A DNA stretch of 64,000 nucleotides, taken from contig DASXFZ010000047.1 in the NCBI GenBank assembly GCA_036489315.1, forward strand, positions 62,001 through 126,000, given 5' to 3'. A program made the position numbers and the translations under genes. Under the pieces are notes generated by a model. That model was not told the origin of the DNA. It saw only the letters and a list, made by a program, of their open reading frames with translations, and did not search any database. Below, in pieces: positions 9,317 to 20,500 of this stretch. Source of the stretch: Candidatus Cybelea sp. (GTDB lineage Bacteria > Vulcanimicrobiota > Vulcanimicrobiia > Vulcanimicrobiales > Vulcanimicrobiaceae). Each line of letters opens with the position of its first letter. Positions within the stretch are counted from its first letter, which is position 1.

Positions 9317-11356
9317 TCACGAACTGTGTGAGTAAGTGGAGAACGGGGAAAAGAGCGCTCGCCAGAAGGCGAGCATCCTCGTGAAAACCGACCGCTGCTG
9401 CGGCAGACCGGCGATCGAGTGCGTCTTGCGCGGATACGGATAAAACTGAACTCGCGTCTCGTGTGCAAGTATGAAGCGCTGCAAGAGGGCCATGGTGTTA
9501 GCCATATGGACGTTGTCGTCGGAGGTGCCGTGCTGGATCAGGAGGGGGCCGTGAAGGTGCCCGGCGGCCGGCAGGACCGAGCTCTTTTCGTACGCGGCGC
9601 GGTTTTCCGCCGGCAACCCCATATAGCGTTCGGTGTAGATCGTGTCGTAGAGGTGCCAATCCGTCACCGGCGCGACGGCAGCGCCGGCCGCAAAGAGCCC
9701 GCTATGCGTCAACGCGTAGCAGGTCTCGTAGCCGCCGAAGCTCCAGCCCCAGATGCCGATGCGCCGCGAATCAACGTAGGCCAACGACTTGAGATATTTT
9801 GCGCCGATCTCCTGACCGAGCAGCGAGCCCGGCCCGAAATTATGAAAGAGCAGCCGGACGTTGTCGTCGCTGTCGACCTGCGACGCGGGCCCATCAATTG
9901 AAAAAACGATGAACCCTTCGCGCGCCAAAAGCTGATCGTAGAGGCCGGTGAAACGGTCCGCTGTAGTGGGCGCATCCGGACCGCCGTAGACATACATGAC
10001 CACCGGCCACTTCTTGGCGGGGTCGAAGCCCGGCGGATCGATCTCGAAGGCGTCGAGCCGGCCGTACGCCGAGGGCACCTGCAGCATTCGCGCCGGCAGC
10101 AGCGCGGCTTTGAGCGAAGCGTTTTCGGCAACCAGATTCTTCGCCGGGCCCGACGGGATCTCGCCCAGATCCATCCGCGGCGGATCGTTGAGACCGCTAA
10201 AGCGATCGACGAACCGATTAAAGGCAGGCGAAGGCACGGTTTGATGCCATCCGCGCTGCGGCGTCAGGTTCGCAACGGCACCTTGAAGGGATATGGCAAG
10301 CAGCGACTGGTCGCGGCGAGTCGGATAGGCGGCGGCAACGTAGGCCGTGCCGTCTTTGCCGGCCCCGTAGATCTCCGAGACGCGATACTCGCCGCTGAGC
10401 TTGCGGAACGATCCGTCGGCGCCGCGCAAATAGACGCCGGCGGCCCGGCGGCGATCGAGCAGCCAGATCGAGCGGCCGGCGGAGATCCAGAAGGGCAGCG
10501 GCTGCACGTCGACCCACGTCGGGGATGTTTGGCGGTAGAGCTGAGTCGGATCACCGCGGGCTGCGCGCCACAGTTCGACACGCATCGCGCGTTGCCGGCG
10601 GTCCAATAGCTCGGCTTCCAGCAGCTCGCGGTGTGGAACCCAGTCGAAGTTGGCCAGATACTCATCGCGCGCTGCTGCGTCGTAAACGAGGCGGCTCGTT
10701 GCCGTTGAGGCACTAACGACGCGCAGCGTAACTCGCGGGTTCGCTTCGCCGGCGAGCGGATAGCGTTCGTGCGCGACTCGATTGTTGACGGTGAGAAAAT
10801 CGACGATCGGAAAGTTCGTGACGCGCCGTTCGTCCATCGTGAGATAGGCGATCTCGCTGCCGTCGGGCGACCAGCGAAAACCATGATCGATGCCGAGCTC
10901 CTCGGGATAGACCCAGTCGAGCGAGCCGTTAAGCAGCTTGTCCGGTATGCCGCCGCGCGTCAGCCGCCGCGTCGTTACGCTGCGCCCGACCGCGGCGACG
11001 TAGAGATCGGCCTCGTGCGAATAGGCGAGCTCGTCCCCGTGCGGCGCCCACTGCGCTTCGTCCACGTCCTGCGCGATCTTGCGCGGGCGCGGGTTTACGG
11101 CGCCGGCCGCATAGAGATCGCCGGCCGCCAAGAGGGCGACGCGTTTTCCGTCGGGCGACCAGCCGGCCACCTCGGGCGTCCGCGCGAATGTTTTACTGCG
11201 CAGCCAAACGCGCGTCGTGCCGGCGGCGACGTCGTAGACGAGCAGCGCGAGATTTTCATTTGGATCCTGGCTGCGTGCGACGTAGAGGAAGCGCCGGCCG
11301 TCGGGCGACCACGAGACGCGGTCGATCATTCGGCCCCCACGGCGGCTCCTTCGCAA
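9317..11356 (-). CDS. Prolyl oligopeptidase family serine peptidase (S9, dipeptidyl peptidase IV-like), 5' end frameshifted
   Basis: The readable part (679 residues from a TTG) has an N-terminal beta-propeller (repeated WSPDG motifs: VSWSPDGRRF, GWSPDGKRV, RWSPDGSEIAYL) and a C-terminal alpha/beta-hydrolase domain. The catalytic triad is visible: Ser about 539 in GWSFGGY, the Asp pair in HGTSDDNVH (about 613) and His about 646 in PRKTHSIAG. It should release N-terminal dipeptides from peptides. The probable true start is at 11393 in another frame (LPPPAITIDSVFAKEPPWG), 2 bases after the nth stop. A run of five C at 11334-11338 separates the two frames; deleting one base joins them. No signal peptide is seen. 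Confidence 0.88.
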   Translation of the reverse strand: MRRSRRGGRMIDRVSWSPDGRRFLYVARSQDPNENLALLVYDVAAGTTRVWLRSKTFARTPEVAGWSPDGKRVALLAAGDLYAAGAVNPRPRKIAQDVDEAQWAPHGDELAYSHEADLYVAAVGRSVTTRRLTRGGIPDKLLNGSLDWVYPEELGIDHGFRWSPDGSEIAYLTMDERRVTNFPIVDFLTVNNRVAHERYPLAGEANPRVTLRVVSASTATSRLVYDAAARDEYLANFDWVPHRELLEAELLDRRQRAMRVELWRAARGDPTQLYRQTSPTWVDVQPLPFWISAGRSIWLLDRRRAAGVYLRGADGSFRKLSGEYRVSEIYGAGKDGTAYVAAAYPTRRDQSLLAISLQGAVANLTPQRGWHQTVPSPAFNRFVDRFSGLNDPPRMDLGEIPSGPAKNLVAENASLKAALLPARMLQVPSAYGRLDAFEIDPPGFDPAKKWPVVMYVYGGPDAPTTADRFTGLYDQLLAREGFIVFSIDGPASQVDSDDNVRLLFHNFGPGSLLGQEIGAKYLKSLAYVDSRRIGIWGWSFGGYETCYALTHSGLFAAGAAVAPVTDWHLYDTIYTERYMGLPAENRAAYEKSSVLPAAGHLHGPLLIQHGTSDDNVHMANTMALLQRFILAHETRVQFYPYPRKTHSIAGLPQQRSVFTRMLAFWRALFSPFSTYSHSS

Positions 11357-11395
11357 AGACCGAATCGATCGTGATTGCGGGCGGGGGCAGCATCT

Positions 11396-12121
11396 TCAGC
11401 GCGGCAGCGAGCGGATGCGCTTGATGATCCGCGGCGTGGGACACAGGGTGTTGACCGGACACTCAGGGCAGCGCGGTGTCGGTGCCTTGCAGATCTGGCG
11501 ACCGTGCAGAATCAGCCAGTGCGACGCATCGCCCCACTTATTCTTAGGGACCAGGCTCGTGACGTCTTCTTCTACCTGCCGCGGCGTCGTCCCGAGCGTG
11601 AGCCCCAGGCGATGCGAGACGCGAAAGACGTGCGTGTCGACGGCCAGCGCCGCTTCGTGAAACGCCGCGGCCATCACCACGCTCGCGGTCTTGCGCCCGA
11701 CCCCCGCCAGGGATTCGAGCGCTTCGCGGTCGTGCGGCACGCGGCCGCCGAAACGTTCGACCAGATCGCGCGCGCAGGCGACGATGTTCTTGCTCTTCAT
11801 CCGGAAGAAGCCCGTCGACTTGATGATGCGCTCGACGTCGGCGAGATCGGCGCGGGCCAGCTTCTCGGGCGTCGGGTACTTCTCAAAGAGCGCCGGGGTC
11901 GTCATGTTCACCCGCACATCGGTCGTCTGCGCGGAGAGAATTACCGCGATCAACAGCTCGAAATCGCTGCCGTATTCGAGCGCGGTCACCGCCTGCGGAT
12001 AGGTCCGCTCCAAAATCGCCAGCTCTTCGAGCGCGACCTTACGCGTAACTTTCTTCGCCGGAAACGGAATGCGCGGCACCGCCATTCTTTCTTTTAAATT
12101 CGCGTTAAGTCCCTTGAGCAT
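11396..12121 (-). CDS. nth: Endonuclease III (DNA glycosylase/AP lyase)
   Basis: A 241-residue HhH-GPD protein. It shows the helix-hairpin-helix [12 protein letters not shown], which includes the Lys of the lyase reaction, the catalytic Asp in [13 protein letters not shown], and the [4Fe-4S] motif C-x6-C-x2-C-x5-C ([17 protein letters not shown]) at the C-terminus. It removes oxidised pyrimidines from DNA and nicks the abasic site. ATG at 12121 is used; a second ATG 12 codons in is possible. The S9 peptidase gene follows almost at once, so the two may be co-transcribed. Confidence 0.96.
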   Translation of the reverse strand: MLKGLNANLKERMAVPRIPFPAKKVTRKVALEELAILERTYPQAVTALEYGSDFELLIAVILSAQTTDVRVNMTTPALFEKYPTPEKLARADLADVERIIKSTGFFRMKSKNIVACARDLVERFGGRVPHDREALESLAGVGRKTASVVMAAAFHEAALAVDTHVFRVSHRLGLTLGTTPRQVEEDVTSLVPKNKWGDASHWLILHGRQICKAPTPRCPECPVNTLCPTPRIIKRIRSLPR

Positions 12122-12162
12122 GCGCGGCAGGAGTTCGCGACTCGCTGCGAACCTCTCGCACG

Positions 12163-13539
12163 ATGCACGCCGCGAGCAAACTCACGCTACTCGCAGTCGC
12201 GGCGGTCGCCGGGTGCGCGCCCGGTTCGCCGGTTGTACAAACGGCCTATCCGCGCGCCGCTCGCGCCGGAGAGGCCCTGCGGCGCGACGCCTTTCCGGGT
12301 TTGGGCAAGATCTTGCACGTTGTCATCATCATTCAGGAGAATCGCTCGGTCGACAACCTGTTTGCATTTTTGCCGGGCGCCAACACCCAATCCTACGGTT
12401 ACAACTCACTTGGGCAGCAGGTCGCTCTGATCCCGGAGCCGCTGACCGCGCCCTACGACTTGGGGCACAAGCACAGGTCTTGGCTGACCGACTACAATTC
12501 GGGAGGCATGAACGGCTGGGACCAAGAGGCCGTCGCCTGCAAAGTCCCCAGCTCCTGTCCTCCTAAAAACGTTGCCGCTTATGCATACGTGCCGCAATCG
12601 GAAGTTGCACCCTACTACACAATGGCCGAGACGTACGCCTTCGCCGACGATCTCTTCGAGACCAATCAAGGCCCGAGTTTTCCCGCACATCAGTATCTCG
12701 TGAGTGGAACATCGACGATCGCCGACCGTTCGACGCTGCGCGCTTCGGAGAACCCGCACACCCTGGAAGGTAAATCGACCGGCGGATGCGACTCTCCGCC
12801 GGGCTCGCTCGTAACGCTGATCGACGATGCGGGGCACGAAGACCAATCGGCCTATCCGTGCTTCGAGCGCAAGTCCCTGATGGAGAGCCTGGATGACGCC
12901 GGCATCAGCTGGCGCTATTACGAAGCGCACACCGGTGCCGGATTCTGGAAGGCGGTCGACGCAATCGAACCGATCTGGCTCGACAAGGCGCTCTTCCACG
13001 GTAACGTCGTCGCGCCGTCGGCGCAGATTCTCAACGATATCGCCAACCGGCAGCTCGCGAGCGTATCGTGGGTGACGCCGAGCGCCGCAGCCTCCGATCA
13101 CGCGGTCTTTACCGACGGCTCGGGCCCGTCGTGGGTCTCTTCGGTCGTCAACGCCGTTGGAAAATCCTCGTACTGGAAGTCGACGGCGATCTTCGTCCTC
13201 TGGGACGATTGGGGCGGCTGGTACGATCACGTTGCGCCATATGCGATCTACGATTCGTACGAGGTTGGCTTTCGCGTACCGCTGATCGTCATCTCGCCCT
13301 ATGCGCGCCCAGGGTTCATCTCGCACCGGGTGCACGAGTTCGGCAGCATCTTGAAGTTCGTCGAGCGCAGCTTCGGTCTGCCCTCGCTGCACACGACCGA
13401 CTTGCGTTCCGACGACCTCGTCGATTGTTTCGACTTCGGCGGAAGCCCGCGAACATTCAAGGCGATCGCGGCTCCGTTGGGGGCCAAGTATTTCTTGCGC
13501 CAAGCGGAGTCGATGCAGGACCCCGACGACGACTTTTAG
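12163..13539 (+). CDS. Lipoprotein of the phosphoesterase family, paralogue 2
   Basis: A 458-residue close relative of the protein at 3705: the same lipoprotein start (lipobox VAGC), [61 protein letters not shown] and [20 protein letters not shown]. The order and spacing of motifs are the same along the whole length, indicating a duplication. It is expected to act as an exported phosphomonoesterase or phospholipase C; the substrate is unknown. It stands alone on the plus strand, divergent from nth, and runs toward mutY with a 12-base gap. Confidence 0.9.
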   Translation: MHAASKLTLLAVAAVAGCAPGSPVVQTAYPRAARAGEALRRDAFPGLGKILHVVIIIQENRSVDNLFAFLPGANTQSYGYNSLGQQVALIPEPLTAPYDLGHKHRSWLTDYNSGGMNGWDQEAVACKVPSSCPPKNVAAYAYVPQSEVAPYYTMAETYAFADDLFETNQGPSFPAHQYLVSGTSTIADRSTLRASENPHTLEGKSTGGCDSPPGSLVTLIDDAGHEDQSAYPCFERKSLMESLDDAGISWRYYEAHTGAGFWKAVDAIEPIWLDKALFHGNVVAPSAQILNDIANRQLASVSWVTPSAAASDHAVFTDGSGPSWVSSVVNAVGKSSYWKSTAIFVLWDDWGGWYDHVAPYAIYDSYEVGFRVPLIVISPYARPGFISHRVHEFGSILKFVERSFGLPSLHTTDLRSDDLVDCFDFGGSPRTFKAIAAPLGAKYFLRQAESMQDPDDDF

Positions 13540-13551
13540 GGTTATTGCCCC

Positions 13552-14481
13552 TCACTCGTGCAGCGCGACGCCGCCCGCGTCGCTCGAAATGAGCCCGTCG
13601 CGTTCGAGCGCTGCGACGACCTCCCGCAGCTCGGCGCTGCTGCGGCCCGGCAGTTGGGACTGCATTGCGAGCGTGAGGTCGAGCAGGGAGATGCGTTGCC
13701 CAGCCGGCAACGCCCGCAGCTGGTCGATGATCCGCCCCCGCGCATAGCGCCGGCTCTGTTCGAAGGGAATCGCCTCCTGCGCAGGCGCGCGCCTCGCGTT
13801 CGCCGCTCGCGCCAGCTCGAGCGCGGTTGCGTCGAGCGGCGCGGCACGGCAATCGCCGCGCAGCGGGCAGCGCAGACACTTCGGCGCTCGTGCCGTGCAG
13901 AGCAACGCTCCCAGATCCATCAACGCCGAGTTCCAATCGTGGGCGCGATCGCGCGGCACGAGCGAGCGCGCGCGCTCGTCGAGCTGCGCGGCGGCCGCCG
14001 CGCGCGGATGTTCGATTCCGAAGAAAAGCCGGTGGACGATGCGCCGGACGTTCGTATCGACGGGCGCGTCGTCGAGGTTGAACGCAAAGGTGCGAATCGC
14101 TGCGAGCGTGTACGGTCCCACGCCCGGCAGAGATCGCAAGGCCGCCGCGCCGCTAGGCAGTGCCCCGCCGTGGTCGTCGACGACCGCACGTGCAAGGCGG
14201 TGTAAGCGAACGGCCCGCGAGTTGTAGCCGAGTCCCTTCCACTCGCGCAAAACATCGGCCAGCGGCGCGTTGGCGAGCGAGGCGAAGTCTGGGAAGCGTT
14301 CGACGAAGGCTTCGAACCTCGGCACGACGCGGTCGACCTGCGTCTGAGCGAGCATGAACTCGCTCACGAGCGTGCGGTAGGGGCTGCGCACCGTTCGCCA
14401 GGGCAGCGACGCGCGGCCGTGGTCGCCAAACCACCGCAAAAGTCGCATCCGGAGCCCCGCCGCCGAGGCCGTCGTCGCCAT
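13552..14481 (-). CDS. mutY: A/G-specific adenine glycosylase
   Basis: The 309-residue reading from ATG 14481 is MutY: LPWR near residue 28, the catalytic Glu (about 41) in SEFMLAQTQVDRV, GLGYNSRAVRLHRLAR, helix-hairpin-helix LPGVGPYTLAAIRTFAF, the Asp in APVDTNVRRIVHRLF, and the [4Fe-4S] motif CTARAPKCLRCPLRGDC. It removes adenine opposite 8-oxoguanine. It is shorter than the E. coli enzyme (about 350) because the C-terminal NUDIX-like 8-oxoG recognition domain is absent or replaced by a short winged-helix-like tail. The frame continues open upstream, but that part is the antisense of lpdA. Confidence 0.93.
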   Translation of the reverse strand: MATTASAAGLRMRLLRWFGDHGRASLPWRTVRSPYRTLVSEFMLAQTQVDRVVPRFEAFVERFPDFASLANAPLADVLREWKGLGYNSRAVRLHRLARAVVDDHGGALPSGAAALRSLPGVGPYTLAAIRTFAFNLDDAPVDTNVRRIVHRLFFGIEHPRAAAAAQLDERARSLVPRDRAHDWNSALMDLGALLCTARAPKCLRCPLRGDCRAAPLDATALELARAANARRAPAQEAIPFEQSRRYARGRIIDQLRALPAGQRISLLDLTLAMQSQLPGRSSAELREVVAALERDGLISSDAGGVALHE

Positions 14482-14541
14482 GGTTGCCTGCGCTTCGCCG
14501 TTTTTGTGGGGAACGCTCCCATTTGGGCGAAGCCATAGGTC

Positions 14542-15986
14542 ATGAGTACGCCACGTCAATTTGATGCCGTCGTCATCGGTGCCGGCCCCGGCGGCTACCA
14601 CGTTGCGATTCGGCTCGGACAGCTGGGCAAGAAGGTTCTCTGCGTCGACCGCGACGAGATCGGCGGCGTTTGTTTGAACTGGGGATGCATCCCGACAAAA
14701 GCGCTGCTTCACGTCGGCGAAGTCATCCGCCACATCGAACGCGCCGATGCGCTCGGTTTGACGGTCGCGAAGCCCGAAGTCAGCCCGCAAGGCGTCGCGA
14801 AGTTCAAAAACGAGGTCGTCGCCGCGAACGTCGGCGGCGTCAAGACGCTTTTCAAAGCCAACGGGGTCGAGTTCGTTCGTGGTGAGGCTTCCTTTACGTC
14901 GCCGACTGAGATCGTCGTCAAACGCGACGGCGGTCAAAGCGAGAGCGTAAAAGCCGAATACGTCGTCGTCGCGACCGGCTCCGCGCCGGTAGACGTGAAG
15001 GCGTGGCCGCGCGACGGCAAAGTCGTGATCAACTCCGACGACGCCGTCAAGCTCGAGCGGGTCCCCAAGAAGCTGCTCGTCATCGGCGGCGGCGTGATCG
15101 GCCTGGAGTTTGCGACGGTCTACGGCCGCTTGGGCGCGGAGGTTCTGGTCGTCGAAATGATGCCGCAGATTCTCACCGGCACCGATCTCGAAATCGGCAA
15201 GACGCTCGGACGCATCCTCAAAAAGCAGGGCATCGAGATCATGCTGAACACGAAGGTCATCGCGCTGGAACGCAAAGGCGATACGGTGAAAGCGACGTTC
15301 AACGGCGAAGGCACGAACGGCAAAGACGAGACGCGCGAGTTCGATATGGCGCTCGTAGCCGTCGGCAGGCGTCCGGTTACCGATAACCTCAATCTCGCCG
15401 CGGCCGGGCTCTCGACCGACGACAAAGGCTTCCTCGCGACCGATCAGCAGCAGCGAACGAAGGTGCGCAGCGTCTTCGCGATCGGCGACGTTACCGGCGC
15501 GCCGCTGCTCGCGCATCGCGCGATGAAACAGGGCGTGGTGGCGGCGGAGGTGATCTCCGGCGACAAGTCCGCCGCCTTCGATCCGGTCGCCGTTCCGAAC
15601 TGCGTCTACACCGATCCCGAAGTCGCGACGGTCGGCCTCTCCGAAGAAGAGGCGAAAGCCGCCGGCCACGAGGTCCGCATCGGAAAGTTCCCGCTCGCGG
15701 CGAGCGGCCGCGCGCGGACGATGAACGAGAGCGAAGGTTTGCTCAAGCTCGTCGGCGACGCGAAGAGCGATCTGCTCTTGGGGATGCACATCGTCGCGCC
15801 GCAGGCCGAGTCGCTGATCGGCGAAGGCGTCATCGCGCTCGAGATGGGCGCGACGCTCGAAGACGTGGGGCTCTCGGTGCACCCGCACCCGACGCTGACC
15901 GAAGGCATCATGGATGCCGCCGAAGCCTCGCACGGCAAAGCGATTCACATCGTCAATCCCAAGCCGAAGACACCGGTGGCCGCAAG

Positions 15987-15990
<4 letters not shown>
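14542..15990 (+). CDS. lpdA: Dihydrolipoyl dehydrogenase
   Basis: A 482-residue pyridine nucleotide-disulfide oxidoreductase. It has the FAD motif VVIGAGPGGYHVAIRLGQLG, the redox pair C44/C49 in GGVCLNWGCIPTK, the NAD motif VIGGGVIGLEFATVYGRLG, the ATGSAP and AIGDV motifs, and the C-terminal HPHPTLTE containing the catalytic His-Glu pair. It reoxidises dihydrolipoamide of 2-oxoacid dehydrogenase or glycine cleavage complexes in the cytoplasm. Its TGA overlaps the GTG of lipB, so it heads a lipoate operon lpdA-lipB-lipA that pairs cofactor synthesis with a cofactor-using enzyme. Confidence 0.96.
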
Positions 15991-16642
<652 letters not shown>

Positions 16643-16646
<4 letters not shown>

Positions 16647-17506
16647 TCCAGGTCGATTTGGTGAGGAAGCCGTCGTGGCTGCGGGTCTCGCTGCCGAGCG
16701 GACCCGACTACGAGCGCGTGAAGGCGCGGGTCAACGAGCTGTCGCTTCATACGGTCTGCAAGGAAGCAGCCTGCCCGAACATGGCGGAGTGCTGGGGCGC
16801 CGGGACCGCAACGATCATGATTCTAGGCGACCTCTGCACCCGCGGCTGCCGGTTCTGCAACGTAAAGACGGGCAACCCGCGCGGTGAGGTCGACTGGCTG
16901 GAGCCGGTCCGCGTCGCCGAAGCCGTGCGCGACCTCGGCTGGAAGTACCTGGTCGTTACCGCGGTCGATCGCGACGATCTCGCCGACGGCGGCGCGCTGA
17001 TCTTCGCCAACACCGTGCGCGCCATCCACGAGCGCGTGCCGGGGGCGCGCGTCGAGATCCTCAGCGGCGACTACCGCGGCGACCTACGAGCCGTCGACAT
17101 CGTCGTCGACGCCAAGCCCGACGTCTTCGCGCACAATCTCGAGACGGTCCGGCGCCTCACGCCGCACGTACGCGACAAGCGCGCGAGCTACGATCAATCG
17201 CTGCGCGTCCTCGCGCACGTCAAATCGAAGGCCCCCGAACGCTACACGAAGACCTCGATCATGATCGGGCTCGGCGAACGGCTCGACGAGATCGAGACCG
17301 CGATGGACGATGCGCGCGGGGCCGGCGTCGACATCTTCACGATCGGCCAGTACCTGCAGCCGTCGAAGAAACATCTTCCGGTCGTCGAGTTCGTAACGCC
17401 GGAGGTCTTCAAGCAACTAGGCGATCTGGGCGCGAGCAAGGGTTTCCACCAGGTCGTCTCGAGCCCGCTCTCGCGTAGCTCGTATCACGCAGAACAAGCA
17501 TTCTAA
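16643..17506 (+). CDS. lipA: Lipoyl synthase
   Basis: A 287-residue radical SAM enzyme inserting two sulfurs into octanoyl groups. The auxiliary cluster cysteines are in CKEAACPNMAEC (C39, C44, C50), the radical SAM triad in CTRGCRFC (C65, C69, C72), and RSSYHAE near the end carries the Ser ligand of the auxiliary cluster. The GTG at 16643, overlapping the lipB stop and preceded by GAGGAG, is the right start; longer readings run inside lipB. The stop is followed at once by a copy of the interspersed repeat (17507-17530). Confidence 0.96.
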
Positions 17507-17530
17507 CCCTTCGACGGGCTCAGGGTGACA
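17507..17530. repeat. Interspersed short repeat, copy 2 (after lipA)
   Basis: A full 24-base copy, CCCTTCGACGGG then CTCAGGGTGACA, starting at the base after the lipA TAA. It differs from copy 4 by a few internal bases. It lies in the 77-base gap before the RND permease and contains no obvious terminator. Confidence 0.88.
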
Positions 17531-17583
17531 ATGTTACAACGAGGCGCAACCGTCCGTAATCGCCCCTGGTTGGTACGGCTAGC

Positions 17584-20500
17584 GTGACGAAGGTATTCCT
17601 AACCCGGCCGGTCCTGGCGGCGGTCTGCTCCTTAATCATTCTGATCGGCGGCCTGGTGGTAATGCCCACCCTGCCGCTGGCTCAGTACCCGCAGATCGCA
17701 CCACCCGTGGTCACGATCACAGCGTCGTACGTGGGCGCGGCTCCGGAGGCCGTCGAGGCGCAGGTCACAACGCCGCTCGAGCAGGCTGTCAACACGGTGC
17801 AAGGGCTGCGGTACATCAGCTCGCAGAGCACGCAGGGCGTCTCGACGATCACGTGTACCTTCACGCTCGAAACCGATCTCGACATCGCCGCCGCCGACGT
17901 GCAGAACTCGGTGCAGTCGGCGATCGGCCAGCTGCCCCAGACCGTCCAGCAAGTCGGCGTTCAGGTCACCAAGAACTCCGGCTCGTTCGTCATGGGCATC
18001 GCCCTCACGTCGTCCTCCGCGAAGTACGATACGCTCTTCTTGAGCAACTACGCGCAGCTCAACATCGTCAACGATCTCTCGCGCACCCCCGGCGTCTCGC
18101 AGGTCCGCATCTTCGGCCAGCGCCAGTACGCGATGCGCATCTGGGTCAATCCGATCAAGCTCGCGGCGCAGGGCCTCGACGCCGGCGACGTGGTCACCGC
18201 GCTGCAGGAGCAGAACGCCGAAGTGGCCACGGGCAGCATCGGCTCGACGCCGGAGTCGAAGAATCAGCCCTACACGTATACTGTCAACGCGCTGACGCAG
18301 CTTTCGACCCCTGACCAGTTCGCGAACATCATCCTGCGCTCGAATCCCAACGGCGGCTACACGCGCCTGGGCGACGTCGCGCGGGTGGAGCTGGGCGCGG
18401 TCGACTACAGCACCTCGCTGCGCTTCACCGGCAACAGCAACGTCGTCGGCCTGGGCGTGCTGCAGTACCCGACGGCCAACGCACTCCAGGTCTCCAAGGG
18501 CGTGCTCGCCGAGATGGAGCAGCTCTCGAAGCAGTTCCCGTCGGGCATCCACTACACCGTGGCCTTCAATACGACCGACTTCGTCGCCGAATCGGTGAAA
18601 GAAGTCGTGACGACGCTGCTCCTTTCGATTCTGCTCGTCGTCCTCGTCATCTACGTTTTCTTGCAGAATCCGAAGTCGACGATGATCCCGGCGGTGACGA
18701 TCCCCGTCTCGCTGATCGGCACCTTCTTCGTCATGAAGATCTTCGGCTTCACGATCAATACGATCACTTTATTCGGGCTAACCCTGGCGACGGGACTGGT
18801 AGTCGACGACGCGATCGTCGTCATCGAGAACATCGCGCGCCACATCGAGTTGAACAAGGGGCGCCAGAGCGGCATTGCCAGCGCCGCGCAGGCGATGCGC
18901 GAAATCCAGAGCGCGGTCGTGGCCTCCTCGCTCGTTCTACTGGCGGTGTTTATTCCGGTGGCCTTCTTCCCGGGCACCACGGGCCTGCTGTACAAGCAGT
19001 TTGCGCTGACAATCGCCGCTGCCATCACGATCTCCCTTTTCCAAGCCTTGACGCTCGCGCCGGTGATGTCGGCGCGCCTGCTCACCGGCGACGTCGAGTC
19101 GAAATTCATCTTCTTCCGCTGGTTCAACGCCGGGCTAGCGCGCTTCCGGCGCTGGTACGCGGGCGAGCTGCCGAGGGCGATTCGCTACCGCTGGCCGGTG
19201 ATGGGCGTCTTTGCGCTCGCACTCGTAGCCACGCTCTTCATGTTCGTGAAGACGCCGACCGGCTTCATTCCCAGCGAAGACCAAGGCTACTTTATCGTGC
19301 TGGTTCAGGCTCCTGAAGGTACGTCGCTCGCCGGCGAGACGGCGATCTCCGAAAAGGCCGAAGCGATTATCCGCGCCGAGCCGCAAGTGAAGTACCTCTT
19401 CGATATCGGCGGCTTCAGCTTCACCGGCGCCGCACCCAACCGCGGCATCATGTTCTGCCTGCTCAAGCCGTGGAGCCAGCGCAAAGGCCCGGGCGACGGA
19501 ATCGACGCCGTCATCGGCCGCATCAACTTCGCCTTCTTCAAACAGATTCCGCAGGCCCAGCTCTACGCGCTCAATCCGCCGGCGATCAACGGCGTCGGCA
19601 GCTTCGGCGGCTTCCAGTTTGAGCTCGAGGACCGCGGCAACGCGGGGCTTCCCGTCCTGATGAAGACCTCGTATGCCATGATGGGCGCGGCCGCGCAGGA
19701 TCCGCGCCTGCAGAACGTCTTCACGCAGTTCCGCATCAACTCGCCGCAAGTACAGTTGAACATCGACCGCAACAAGGCAAAAGCGATCGGCATCTCGCTG
19801 ACCGACATCTTCGATACGCTCGAGGTTCAGCTTGCCTCGCTCTACGTCAACAACTTCACGTATCTCAACCGGTCGTGGCAGGTAGACGTGCAGGCCGAGG
19901 AACCGTACCGCAACCGCGTCTCGTCCCTGCAGAATCTCTACGTCAGCTCCGGATCGGCAGCAAACAATATTCCGACCGGCACGAATCCCTTTGCAACCGC
20001 ACCGCCGGGTGCCGCGACGACCAGTACCAATGCAACGGGTACGGTCATGACGCCGCTGAGCACGCTGGTGCAGATGAAGCAGGTGCTCTCCGCGCCGGTC
20101 ATCACGCACTATAACCTCTACCGAAACGTCGAACTCAACGGCAACAACGCGCCCGGACACGGCTCGGGTGAAGCGATCACCGCGATGGAGCAGATTGCAC
20201 AAAAAGTCATGCCGGCCGGAATGAGCTTCGAGTGGTCGGGCCTGCAGCTCGACGAGATCGCGGCGGGGAGCTTGAGCACGATCATCTTTGCGCTGGGCCT
20301 CGTCTTCGTCTTCCTGGTGCTCTCGGCCCAGTACGAGAGCTTCATCGATCCCCTCGTCGTGCTGCTCGCCGTCCCCGCGGCATTGCTGGGCGCGCTCGGA
20401 TTCATGAACTTCCGTCATCTTCCGATCCCCTTCTTGTCCGATGCAAACCTCGCGCAGGACGCCTACGCGCAGGTCGGCTACGTCATGCTGATCGGGCTTG

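Noticed and set aside
14482-15948. Upstream extension of mutY to an about 800-residue protein
   Set aside because: The frame stays open, but the extra part is the exact antisense of lpdA, lacks protein-like motifs, and MutY has a good ATG at 14481.
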